Assembly: GCA_001899145.1 (NCBI GenBank)
Contig: MKVF01000021.1
Location: 186,001-250,000, forward strand
Origin: Flavobacteriia bacterium 40-80
GTDB lineage: Bacteria > Bacteroidota > Bacteroidia > Flavobacteriales_D > Crocinitomicaceae
Direction of reading: 5' to 3'
DNA length: 64,000 nt
Shown: positions 35,483 through 43,792 of the stretch, one piece after another
How positions within the stretch are numbered: the stretch's first letter is position 1
Layout: every line of letters begins with the position of its first letter
Made by a program: the position numbers and the translations under genes
The notes under the pieces: generated by a model
What the model was told of the DNA's origin: nothing
What the model saw: only the letters and a program-made list of their open reading frames with translations
Databases searched by the model: none

Positions 35483-36124
35483 TTACGGGTTAATACGATA
35501 AATGGCCCACTGATTGTTTTCCAGCTCGTAAACAATACGATCATGCAGGCGGGAAGGTCTTCCCTGCCAGAATTCGATTTTTTCCGCAAAAACAATATAT
35601 CCGCCCCAGTTTTCAGGACGTGGAACGGTTGTGGGAAATTGTATATTCAGCTGATGGATCTTTTCTTCCAGCTTTGCCCGGGAAACTAATTTCCGGCTTT
35701 GCTGGGAAGCCCATGCTCCGAGCTGGCTGCTTCTCGGACGACTTTTAAAATAATCGTCACTTTCTGCTGCAGGAATTTTTTCCGCACGCCCTTCCACTCT
35801 GACCTGGCGTTCCAGCTCCGGCCAGAAAAATAAAAGGGAAACGTAAGGATTCGCTTCAATATCTGTTCCTTTATGAGACTGATAGTTTGTAAAAAAGATG
35901 AATCCCTGGTCGGATAATTCTTTTAAATAGACGATTCTTGAGGATGGCTTACCATCTGCTCCAACTGTTGAAAGGCTCATGGCGTTCGCTTCCTTTTGGA
36001 ATTCAAAAGCCTCTTTATACCATTTTTTGAAAAAAGTAAAGGGTTCTTCCGGAACATAATCCGTCAGCTTGCCTTTATCGAAATTGTGGTGATTATTCCG
36101 TAATTCCTTTAAAAAATCATCCAT
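35483..36124 (-). CDS. pdxH: pyridoxine/pyridoxamine 5'-phosphate oxidase
   Basis: A 213-residue FMN enzyme making PLP. Family segments are KWYKEAFEFQKEANAMSLST, SSRIVYLKELSDQGFIFFTN, SHKGTDIEANPYVSLLFFW, RPRSSQLGAWASQQS, and the C-terminal EFWQGRPSRLHDR substrate site. The ATG at 36124 gives the standard MDDFLKELR start; the open frame to 36292 overlaps the upstream gene and is not used. The gene lies 4 bp after the DUF4494 gene. It would supply PLP to enzymes such as GcvP and Kbl. Confidence 0.96.
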   Translation of the reverse strand: MDDFLKELRNNHHNFDKGKLTDYVPEEPFTFFKKWYKEAFEFQKEANAMSLSTVGADGKPSSRIVYLKELSDQGFIFFTNYQSHKGTDIEANPYVSLLFFWPELERQVRVEGRAEKIPAAESDDYFKSRPRSSQLGAWASQQSRKLVSRAKLEEKIHQLNIQFPTTVPRPENWGGYIVFAEKIEFWQGRPSRLHDRIVYELENNQWAIYRINP

Positions 36125-36128
36125 TTTC

Positions 36129-36740
36129 TTATTCACTCTCTTCTGAATATTCGTCTTCGATCTCTGATGCTTCCTCTTCTTCCTCAAAATCCTCTTCTGC
36201 TTCTTCATCATCAATATCAGCGCCTGCTGCCGAATATACTTTTGAGGAGCTGTTGTTAGTGCTTTGAGCGATATATTCATCTGCCGGAACACGGGAGATT
36301 TCTCTGTCTAATTCCTCTCTGTAAGGAAAAATATCGATAATCGGAGAAACACTGATCGTCGGAATGACAAAATCAACCATTAAAGTAGAAAGGCTTTCCT
36401 GAATTCTGTCGTATGCTTCTTTTACTGAACCTGCTGAAACAAGAAAATTCTGAGAGACTTTTTTATTCTTGTCGCCGTCTTCCGAAGCGCTTTCATATAC
36501 TACTTTACATTTGTACCATACATCCGCATCTTCATAGTAGAAAATATCGTGATAGTCAGCGCGCGCGATATTGGTTACGGCAAATTCGCCTTTAATTACA
36601 GACCCTAATTCCTCATAAATACGGGCTTCCGCATCCGTAAATGTCATTGCTGCCAATAAATAAGGCTCGGAGACACGTTTGAATGTTCCGTTTTCGAGCT
36701 GTTTTGTATATTTTACCTTAACTGTAAACCAAGAATTCAT
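36129..36740 (-). CDS. DUF4494 family protein with an acidic tail
   Basis: A 203-residue cytoplasmic protein. The conserved DUF4494 part (about 1-130) begins MNSWFTVKVKYTKQLENG and includes EPYLLAAMTFTDAEARIYEE. The last 40 residues are extremely acidic (runs of Glu/Asp with only a few hydrophobics). Function unknown. The start at 36740 is supported by a TAATTTTG promoter box at 36765-36772. It heads an operon with pdxH and the M16 peptidase. Confidence 0.85.
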   Translation of the reverse strand: MNSWFTVKVKYTKQLENGTFKRVSEPYLLAAMTFTDAEARIYEELGSVIKGEFAVTNIARADYHDIFYYEDADVWYKCKVVYESASEDGDKNKKVSQNFLVSAGSVKEAYDRIQESLSTLMVDFVIPTISVSPIIDIFPYREELDREISRVPADEYIAQSTNNSSSKVYSAAGADIDDEEAEEDFEEEEEASEIEDEYSEESE

Positions 36741-36764
36741 AAACTGTATTATAAAAGCGAATTT

Positions 36765-36772
36765 CAAAATTA
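36765..36772 (-). promoter_or_regulatory. -7 box for the DUF4494-pdxH-M16 operon
   Basis: TAATTTTG on the minus strand, an exact TAnnTTTG match, 24 bp before the ATG at 36740. It also rules out the longer frame to 36818. Confidence 0.6.
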
Positions 36773-37016
36773 CTAAAAAGTGAGGAATAAAAAATGTTCC
36801 CAAAGATGAATTATTCAAATTTTAAGCTTATTATTTTTCAGCCATTCATCGTAAATCTTCATCTGTTTGCTTGATCTGCTAAATAGTGACACTTCTATTA
36901 CATTTCAAACGGAAAAAAATAGCTACTTTACATCAACTAACAAAATAAATTGAAATCTGTAGGTATAATAATATTACTTATCTGTACAACTTAAACAACA
37001 CTCTAATACTAAACCT
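36773..37016. other. intergenic region with no supported gene
   Basis: About 240 bp between the DUF4494 promoter and a strong palindromic terminator. No protein-coding gene is supported on the plus strand, yet the terminator at 37017 points rightward and needs a transcript. A 29-codon leftward frame ending MKIYDEWLKNNKLKI (about 36820-36905) may be a gene remnant. Confidence 0.4.
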
Positions 37017-37045
37017 AAAAAACCGGAATTAATTCCGGTTTTTTT
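37017..37045. terminator. orphan palindromic terminator upstream of mnmD
   Basis: A perfect 28-bp palindrome (arms AAAAAACCGGAATT and its complement) followed by one further T. Rightward it is a good intrinsic terminator, but no plus-strand gene precedes it for about 3 kb. A small RNA or silencing of read-through into mnmD are possible roles. Confidence 0.75.
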
Positions 37046-37050
37046 ATGTG

Positions 37051-37058
37051 TAAATTTG
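37051..37058 (+). promoter_or_regulatory. -7 box for mnmD, near-leaderless
   Basis: TAAATTTG is an exact TAnnTTTG match only three bases before the ATG at 37062, so the mRNA should begin at or within the start codon. Confidence 0.5.
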
Positions 37059-37061
37059 TAC

Positions 37062-37733
37062 ATGCAAAAAAACAGAGAAATTATTACAACCGCTGACGGG
37101 TCAAAAACTATTTTCTTTCCTGATATCAATGAAAATTATCATTCTCATCATGGTGCATTACAGGAGGCACGGCATGTTTTTTTTAAGAATGGGCTGGATC
37201 ATTTTTCCGGGAGAAATGAGCTGACGGTTTTCGAAGTGGGATTTGGAACGGGACTGAATACTCTACTGGCAATAGAATATGCAGAACATCACCGTAAAAA
37301 AATCACTTATCATTCAATAGAAGCATTTCCTGTCAGCCTGGAAGAAGCAGGGGCATTGGATTACGGTTCTCTGACCGGCAACCCTTCCCTCAAAACATGG
37401 GCGACTGATCTGCATCTTCTCTCCTGGAATGAAGAGCACCGGCTGACGGATCATTTCCGGCTGAAAAAATTGCTTTCAAAACTGGAAGATTATTCTTTAG
37501 AAACTGCGTTTTATGACTGCATTTTTTTTGATGCGTTCGGTCCGCGTGTCCAAAGTGAGATGTGGGCTCCTGAAATTTTAAAGAAAATGTACGAAGGGCT
37601 TAAAAAGGAAGGCTTATTAGTAACTTACTGTGCTAAAGGACAAGTAAAAAGGGATTTGAAATCAGCAGGGTTCAGAGTAGAAGCCGCTCCAGGTCCTCCG
37701 GGAAAGCGGGAAATGACACTGGCATGGAAATAA
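37062..37733 (+). CDS. mnmD: tRNA (5-methylaminomethyl-2-thiouridine)-methyltransferase MnmD
   Basis: A 223-residue stand-alone MnmD domain. It adds the final methyl group to the wobble uridine in tRNAs for Lys, Glu, Gln and others; E. coli has it fused in MnmC. The SAM-binding motif is EVGFGTGLNTL, followed by FFDAFGPRVQSEMWAPEIL and a C-terminal GPPGKREMTLAWK. The oxidase half of MnmC is absent, as is normal for this form. The start at 37062 keeps the conserved ITTADGSKTIFFPDINENYHS. Confidence 0.92.
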   Translation: MQKNREIITTADGSKTIFFPDINENYHSHHGALQEARHVFFKNGLDHFSGRNELTVFEVGFGTGLNTLLAIEYAEHHRKKITYHSIEAFPVSLEEAGALDYGSLTGNPSLKTWATDLHLLSWNEEHRLTDHFRLKKLLSKLEDYSLETAFYDCIFFDAFGPRVQSEMWAPEILKKMYEGLKKEGLLVTYCAKGQVKRDLKSAGFRVEAAPGPPGKREMTLAWK

Positions 37734-38140
37734 GGTCTTTATATTACCAGGATGACAATGGGTTTCAGAGACAGATAAATTTTCCGGATAATTATGTAAA
37801 CAAAAGATACTCTTTATTAGAGATTTACTTTTCTTTTTGTCCGTCAGAAAAAAACAAGATTTATCCCGATTTTCGGGAAACCTCGTCACCCTGATTTTTT
37901 CACCACCTCAATGCGCTCATTATCTACAAAAATAAAACTCGCTCCGCTCAGACAGTTGTTTTTGATACGGCAATTTCGCTATTTGGGTTTCCGGTGAAGA
38001 AAATCAATGCAACCATATTCCGCATTTAGGTTCAATTTTTCGTTAATCTTTAATTTTCCGGTCTTGAAGAATTTAAATGCTTCTGGTTTTTACATTCGGA
38101 AACTGTTTAAAAATTTAACCTGGTCTTGTCTGTTTTTTGC
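37734..38140. other. intergenic region, no supported gene
   Basis: About 400 bp with stops in all frames on both strands. Contains a short inverted repeat ATCCCGATTTTCGGGA (about 37862-37877) and C+G-richer patches such as AACTCGCTCCGCTCAGACAG near 37930 that look like parts of an interspersed repeat. Nothing else recognised. Confidence 0.4.
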
Positions 38141-38148
38141 TATTTTTG
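38141..38148 (+). promoter_or_regulatory. -7 box for the merR-type gene
   Basis: TATTTTTG matches TAnnTTTG and lies 22 bp before the TTG start at 38171. Confidence 0.5.
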
Positions 38149-38170
38149 AAAAACTTAAGTAAGGAAAGCT

Positions 38171-38548
38171 TTGAAGATCTATACGGAAAAAGAATTAACG
38201 AAAGCGTATTACGCTATTAGTGAGCTGGCAGAAATGTTCCAGGTCAATGCTTCGTTGATCCGTTTCTGGCACAAAGAGTTTGACAAACTGATCAAGCCAA
38301 AGATCAACGCTAAAGGCAACCGTCTCTTTACTCCGAAAGATGTGGTGAACTTCAGCAAGATCTATTACCTGGTAAAAGTTCAGGGCTACACGTTGGAAGG
38401 TGCAAAAAAAGCGTTGAAATCCAAAGAGCCATTGCTTGTTGAGAAAGAAAATCTTCCGGAGAATGCCACTATCTTAAACAATTCCCGGCTGAAAGAGGAG
38501 CTTATTCAGCGGCTGGAACAGCTGAAAGCGAAAATCATTAAATCTTAG
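38171..38548 (+). CDS. MerR family transcriptional regulator
   Basis: A 125-residue regulator starting at TTG. The winged-helix DNA-binding domain covers residues 10-80 (YAISELAEMFQVNASLIRFW, then NRLFTPKDVVNFSKIYYLVK and GYTLEGAKKAL). A short coiled coil follows (about 100-122). It is short, with no effector-binding domain and no Cys cluster, as in the Bacteroidetes group of MerR proteins of unknown trigger. No target gene is obvious. The 220 bp to the next gene hold no other gene. Confidence 0.87.
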   Translation: MKIYTEKELTKAYYAISELAEMFQVNASLIRFWHKEFDKLIKPKINAKGNRLFTPKDVVNFSKIYYLVKVQGYTLEGAKKALKSKEPLLVEKENLPENATILNNSRLKEELIQRLEQLKAKIIKS

Positions 38549-38768
38549 CTTTGACTGCACATCTTTTCAGGGTTTTAATTTTAACCAGATGAACTTCGTT
38601 TCTACCTCGTAAAATCGTTGTCATTTATAATTGATTTTTTATTTTTCCCTTATATGATAATTTTTGGCGGAACTCACGGTTTCAAACAATAAAATGCCGT
38701 AGTTATTAAAGTTAATACAAACGTTTTCGAAATTAATATCGTTTATATGATATTTCAAATAAAAAGTT

Positions 38769-39701
38769 ATGAAAAATACGTTACATTACCTATTTCTTTT
38801 TTCATTATTGCTTGGTGGAAACCATGTTCATAGTCAGGCAGGAAATTATTTTGTTACCGGTTCGGAATGGAAAGTATCGCTCATTAATCATGTATATTAT
38901 CCTTGCGTAGAGAACGAAACAAGAATTTATTATTTGGAAGGAGATTCAATTGTTGGAACAGAAACCTATCAAAAAGTGATGAGGAGAGGAAGTAAGGAAT
39001 TGAGGTGGATGGGAGGATCTGTTCCTTCTTCAGCATGTACGTATACTACTTCAAGTTACAACAATGAATTTGTGACCCTCATCCGGCAAGATAATTATAA
39101 AACGTATCTCTATGAGAATAATCAGGAACAATTGTTATTTGATTATGATTTAGAAATAGGTGATTTTATTCAGCCGTGTTATGTATATACATCGGGGAGT
39201 GTAGACAGCTTAGAAGTGGTTGGTATTGATACCGTTCAGATCAATGGAGAAGACAGACGGATTTTTCATGTGGAAGACTATCATCATACAACTACATATA
39301 AGGTAGTAGAAGGGGTTGCACATTTTCGCGGACTATTAGAACCATTAATTGTTTTACCGCTGAGCATTACAACAATGATGGAATGTTATGGTATAAATGG
39401 AATCGGTGAATATTCATTTTCAGGAAGCGAATCCTGTGCATTTAATCTTGGAACAGAAACGATTACAGATAACGATTTTATCATTTATCCTGTTCCGTCA
39501 GACAAGCTGCTACGCATAAAATCAGTAGAAGGGAATTCTATTCCTATATTGGTTACCATTTTTGATTTACAAGGAAAATCATCGGAAACAGTTCCTTATG
39601 CTAAAGAAATAGACATCAGTCACCTCGAAAATGGTGGTTATATATTGAACGTTCAATTTGATAATGGAAAAAGCATCAATAAACTGATTATGAAAAATTA
39701 A
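38769..39701 (+). CDS. secreted protein with a type A T9SS sorting domain
   Basis: A 310-residue protein. Signal peptide about 1-23 (ends HVHSQ). The mature body (about 24-230) has a series of beta strands and paired Cys (CVENETRIYY, SACTYTT, CYVYTSG) with no recognised domain. The C-terminal 80 residues are a type A T9SS domain starting FIIYPVPSDKLLRIKS and including IFDLQGKSSETV. It should cross the outer membrane through T9SS and be attached to the surface or released. Function unknown. Confidence 0.85.
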   Translation: MKNTLHYLFLFSLLLGGNHVHSQAGNYFVTGSEWKVSLINHVYYPCVENETRIYYLEGDSIVGTETYQKVMRRGSKELRWMGGSVPSSACTYTTSSYNNEFVTLIRQDNYKTYLYENNQEQLLFDYDLEIGDFIQPCYVYTSGSVDSLEVVGIDTVQINGEDRRIFHVEDYHHTTTYKVVEGVAHFRGLLEPLIVLPLSITTMMECYGINGIGEYSFSGSESCAFNLGTETITDNDFIIYPVPSDKLLRIKSVEGNSIPILVTIFDLQGKSSETVPYAKEIDISHLENGGYILNVQFDNGKSINKLIMKN

Positions 39702-40123
39702 TTGGTTAACGCATTTAAGAAGTCCTTTAATTTTTTACTGTGATATAATTTGCTTCAGCCCTCTTCGGAAATGCCTGTTAATTTCCAGTGCGCCGGCATT
39801 TTCCACTATTCATCATCCATTTGATTTCTCAATCTATTGCAACGTAAGAAATGAGAATGAAAACGTTTTTCTTTTGCAATCATATCTGGCTGATTTACAA
39901 TTCCTTTTTTTCTTTTTCCTCTTATTTAGTTGCTTTTAGTGATGAACAGCGCCTGTTTACAAGCAACTTTTCACATCGGGGAGCGTTATTATACTACATA
40001 CTACAAGTAAGCGGATGTATCAGTCCAATTTAAATTATTTCGTTAGTACACATAAATCACATAACGCATAAAACGATATAGTACGTAGTTAAACAATACT
40101 ATGTACTGAATTTTACATATAAA
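39702..40123. other. intergenic region upstream of the large adhesin
   Basis: About 420 bp. Contains an imperfect hairpin GGAAATGCC / GGCATTTTCC (39767-39804, 19-base loop). An inverted repeat AGTACGTAGT (40080-40089) / ACTATGTACT (40098-40107), nine of ten positions paired, lies 17 bp before the adhesin start. A 60-codon plus-strand frame (39851-40033) is not supported. Confidence 0.4.
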
Positions 40124-43100
40124 ATGAAAAACACCAGCCTAAAACAACTTCTATTATGCTTTCTGTTAGCACTTTCTCTTGATGCCGCAGGACAAATACA
40201 AGTTGCGAATATTACCTCTACGACAAGTACATGCGCTAACAACGGAACAATAACAATTCAGGCGACTACTGCCAATCCGCCACTTCTATACAGCATCATT
40301 TCCGGTCCGGTAATACAAGGAGTTCAGACAAATCCGCTTTTCAGTTCGCTGCCTGCAGGAAATTATATCATTAAGTTGACAGATGGGGCAGGTAATGAAA
40401 CAACTGCTCCGACAAGTATCGCAGGAACATATGTAACCCCCAATTTTACTGCAACAACGATAAAACCTTATTGTGCTGGGGAAAGTAATGGTGAAATTAC
40501 AGGAATACCTGCTCCGGGAACAGGATTGGCTCCGCTTTCCTGGGAAATACTTACACCATCACCTGTTACGGCATCTGCTCAAAGCAGCAGCACTTTCGCT
40601 AATTTACCGGCGGGAAATTATACCGTTAAAATGACAGATGACTGTGGTAGCTACAAAACTTCGGTGATCACGCTGAGTGACCCGAATACCACCAATCCGT
40701 TTTATGGTGGAATAGGCGGATCGAAAATAGGCTGTGATTCTTTTGAGGTCAGGTATAAATTGCATGTAAATGATCTGAGGCTGCCTTTTACGTATAAGTA
40801 TGAAACCAGCTCAGGGACCTATTCCTATTCGTCTGCCACAAGCTTTCAACAAGCAGGTGGATTTATTACCATTACCCAGATTATTCCCGGAATGGATTAC
40901 GGACAGAATATTAAAGCTACTGTGTATAATGCCTGTGGGGATAGTGTGTCCATGCAGTACTACGGTGAACCCTTTCTGTTTTATCCTCAATACAGTTTTG
41001 GGCCTTGTGGCGTAAACCCTACAATGACGCTGTATCTTGGTCCGGATATGGTGTGGGCTACAATAGCTAAGTCTCCTCTTTCATACACCGTTACGGATGT
41101 AAATACCTCCAATGTAGTTGATCAGGGAACCAATGGTCCCTTGCTTGGTGTCAGTGTCGCCACTTCAGCTATCGAATCCGGAAAAACGTATCAGGTCACC
41201 ATTACGGACGGTTGTGGTGAAACCTTTACGCAAAATTACACCATTCCGGTAATAGCTCCTCCTACGATTTTAAAACAATGTTGCAACTATTCATGTCTTG
41301 ACTCTGTTATGGGATATAATATCAGATTGGATAATTTTACCAATCCAAAATTAATTATTACCTCAGGCCCGGCTACATTGGGAAGTACCAAGCCCGGTTT
41401 TGCATATCAGGATACATACTCATACCCCGACACGTTTTCTCTACATGGTACAGGGCTTCTGTGGCTTCAACTTCAGAATTTAGCTATGGGAGTTTATAAG
41501 TTCAAAGTCATTGACGATTGCGGACGGGAAGTATTTGATTCCCTTCTTGTCATCACTACATCTGAGTTGACCAAAGAGATCAGTTATAAAAAAGGATGTC
41601 TGGGAAAGAATAAAATCTATTTCGGAGCGATGCAGCAGGCAAAAGTTACGATAAAAGACCTTTCTACAAATACGATTATCAAAACAAGGGATTTTGACTC
41701 AAACATTCCTTTTTACAACCGTGATTCCATTTTAAATGTTTCATCAGGGCAATATGAAATATATATACAATATAAGCAAAGTTCCACCGCTACAGGAATT
41801 AATGATTCTATTAAGTCGTGTTTGGTCATCAGGGATACGATAACAATTGAAGGTTATCAAACTCCTGAAATCTTTACCGGAAATGCGATTATGTGCAACA
41901 ATGAAGTTAATTTCATTGTACTCCCCGACAGTACCAAAGGTGTTCCTCCGTATCAGTATGAGGTAATTGCCGGCCCGCAGATATTCCCTGCGCAATCTTC
42001 CAATGTATTCACCGTTGATGCTCCGGGTATTTATACTGTACGGATTTACGATGATTGTGGCAATGCGTCCACCAAGCAAATCACAATAGATACACTTTCT
42101 TTTGAGCCTATTGAGATTAGCACGACATGTTTCAATAAAAAAATAACTTTTCCTCCTTCACTGTATTTCACGTATCATTGGTCGTTACCAAACGGTCAGA
42201 CGTATATTGGAAATGAGCTGAATATTGATCCTGTAACTCCTGCCGATACAGGGTTATATCTAGTTTCCAAAATAGTGAATATTAATGGTTGTACAGATAC
42301 TTTAACGACCACTTTTCACATTGGCCTGCCTAATGTATATCCACAAACCATTACACTTTGTCAGGGAGATACATTCAGCGTTGGGGCACATCAGTACAGC
42401 GTGGCAGGGACTTACACAGACTCACTAAGTGCTGTGACAGGCTGTGACAGCATTATAGTGACGACACTCACTTTTTTCCCTCAACAATCCGATACAACAC
42501 AATATATTATTTGCCAGGGCGATAGTATTCAGATACTGGGAAATTATTATTCCATCCCCGGATTTTATGTCGATTCCGTCCAGTCTGCTTCCGGTTGTTT
42601 CAACAAAGTGGTAAGTGAAATCATTAATAATAATGCTGTGAATACTATAAGTGCTTTTATCTGCCAGGGACAAAGTTATTCACTCGGAAATAATCAATAC
42701 ACTACTTCAGGAATTTATACGACTGCATTGCTTTCCTCTGCAGGCTGCGATAGTATTGTTACTTTGAATCTGACCGTTTTGCCTTTAAAAAACAGTTCGT
42801 TTACACAGACGATCTGCCAGGGTGATTCCTACACCTTTGGCGGAAATACATATAATCAACCCGGCACTTACACAACAACCTTTCCAACAGCCACATGCGA
42901 TAGTATTGTTACTTTAAATCTGACCGTTCTGCCTTTAAAATACAGTTCATTTACACACGAAATTTGCCAGGGTGAGTCTTATACTTATGGAGGAAACACT
43001 TATAATCAATCAGGGAGTTATGCCATCGTTTTTCCAACAACTGCCTGTGACAGTATCGTTACGCTCAATTTAGTAATCTTACCACATAAATATTCCCAGA

Positions 43101-43753
43101 TATATGACACAATTTGTAAGGGAGCAAGTTACGTTTTCGGTGGATTGGATTATACAAATCAGGGAGTTTACACGAAAACTTTTCCTACATCTTCCTGTGA
43201 CAGTACTGTTACGCTACATCTCACCGTGGTTCCCGAGCCTTCCGTTTTTATTACTTCGGCTGTCCTGGGTAGTTATAATGGGACGGCAGAAATACAGCTG
43301 AACGCAATTTCCGCAACTTTTCCGCTCACTTACTTTTGGGAAAGCAATGCCATTTTAAGCAACAACACTATCAGTAATCCTACAGCTACAATCAAAGAGC
43401 CTGAAGTCGTAATACTGACTGTTACTGACAAGTATGGATGTTCTTCTACGGTAGATTATTCGATCGGACTCCCGGTAACATCTACTTTGTACATACCCAA
43501 TTCATTTACGCCGGACGGAGATCAATACAATAATATTTTTAAAGTATACGGAACGAATATTGCCGACTTTTACCTTCTTATTTTTGACAGATGGGGTGAG
43601 ATCATTTTCGAATCGTACAATATGGACTACGGATGGGACGGAACTTACAAAGGAAAGATTGTTCAGGATGGTGTTTATGTATATAAAATCCTGGCAACCG
43701 GGATGGATAACGTCAGATATGATAAAACGGGGCATGTTACGGTATTGAAATAA
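40124..43753 (+). CDS. large surface protein with SprB-like repeats and a gliding-type (type B) T9SS domain
   Basis: A 1209-residue protein: signal peptide (1-23, ends AAGQ) and then many SprB/PKD-like beta modules with the recurring FSSLPAGNYIIKLTDGAG and LPAGNYTVKMTDDCG pattern. A run of six tandem modules of about 50 residues (about 742-1040) follows, each starting ICQG and ending CDSIVTLNLTV. The C-terminal gliding-motility domain is about 1122-1209 (IPNSFTPDGDQYNNIF, FDRWGEIIFES, YDKTGHVTVLK). This architecture is typical of T9SS-exported adhesins or gliding-related proteins. The ligand is unknown. Confidence 0.9.
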   Translation: MKNTSLKQLLLCFLLALSLDAAGQIQVANITSTTSTCANNGTITIQATTANPPLLYSIISGPVIQGVQTNPLFSSLPAGNYIIKLTDGAGNETTAPTSIAGTYVTPNFTATTIKPYCAGESNGEITGIPAPGTGLAPLSWEILTPSPVTASAQSSSTFANLPAGNYTVKMTDDCGSYKTSVITLSDPNTTNPFYGGIGGSKIGCDSFEVRYKLHVNDLRLPFTYKYETSSGTYSYSSATSFQQAGGFITITQIIPGMDYGQNIKATVYNACGDSVSMQYYGEPFLFYPQYSFGPCGVNPTMTLYLGPDMVWATIAKSPLSYTVTDVNTSNVVDQGTNGPLLGVSVATSAIESGKTYQVTITDGCGETFTQNYTIPVIAPPTILKQCCNYSCLDSVMGYNIRLDNFTNPKLIITSGPATLGSTKPGFAYQDTYSYPDTFSLHGTGLLWLQLQNLAMGVYKFKVIDDCGREVFDSLLVITTSELTKEISYKKGCLGKNKIYFGAMQQAKVTIKDLSTNTIIKTRDFDSNIPFYNRDSILNVSSGQYEIYIQYKQSSTATGINDSIKSCLVIRDTITIEGYQTPEIFTGNAIMCNNEVNFIVLPDSTKGVPPYQYEVIAGPQIFPAQSSNVFTVDAPGIYTVRIYDDCGNASTKQITIDTLSFEPIEISTTCFNKKITFPPSLYFTYHWSLPNGQTYIGNELNIDPVTPADTGLYLVSKIVNINGCTDTLTTTFHIGLPNVYPQTITLCQGDTFSVGAHQYSVAGTYTDSLSAVTGCDSIIVTTLTFFPQQSDTTQYIICQGDSIQILGNYYSIPGFYVDSVQSASGCFNKVVSEIINNNAVNTISAFICQGQSYSLGNNQYTTSGIYTTALLSSAGCDSIVTLNLTVLPLKNSSFTQTICQGDSYTFGGNTYNQPGTYTTTFPTATCDSIVTLNLTVLPLKYSSFTHEICQGESYTYGGNTYNQSGSYAIVFPTTACDSIVTLNLVILPHKYSQIYDTICKGASYVFGGLDYTNQGVYTKTFPTSSCDSTVTLHLTVVPEPSVFITSAVLGSYNGTAEIQLNAISATFPLTYFWESNAILSNNTISNPTATIKEPEVVILTVTDKYGCSSTVDYSIGLPVTSTLYIPNSFTPDGDQYNNIFKVYGTNIADFYLLIFDRWGEIIFESYNMDYGWDGTYKGKIVQDGVYVYKILATGMDNVRYDKTGHVTVLK
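42350..43240 (+). repeat. six tandem coding repeats in the adhesin
   Basis: Units of about 148 bp (about 50 residues) begin at ICQG/LCQG and contain GNTYNQPGTYTT-like and CDSIVTLNLTVLPL-like segments. The central units (42770-43090) are the most alike in DNA, which suggests recent duplication; the outer units are more diverged. Confidence 0.75.
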
Positions 43754-43792
43754 ATTAGCTTCCGGGCTCCGTTTGCTGATTTTTGATTTGTG

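Noticed and set aside
36820-36905. Leftward 29-codon frame ending MKIYDEWLKNNKLKI
   Set aside because: The sequence looks protein-like but is too short and has no start context; at most a gene remnant, so it is mentioned only with the intergenic region.
39851-40033. 60-residue plus-strand frame upstream of the adhesin
   Set aside because: Low complexity, rich in Phe and Ser, no ribosome-binding or promoter support; most likely chance in AT-rich DNA.
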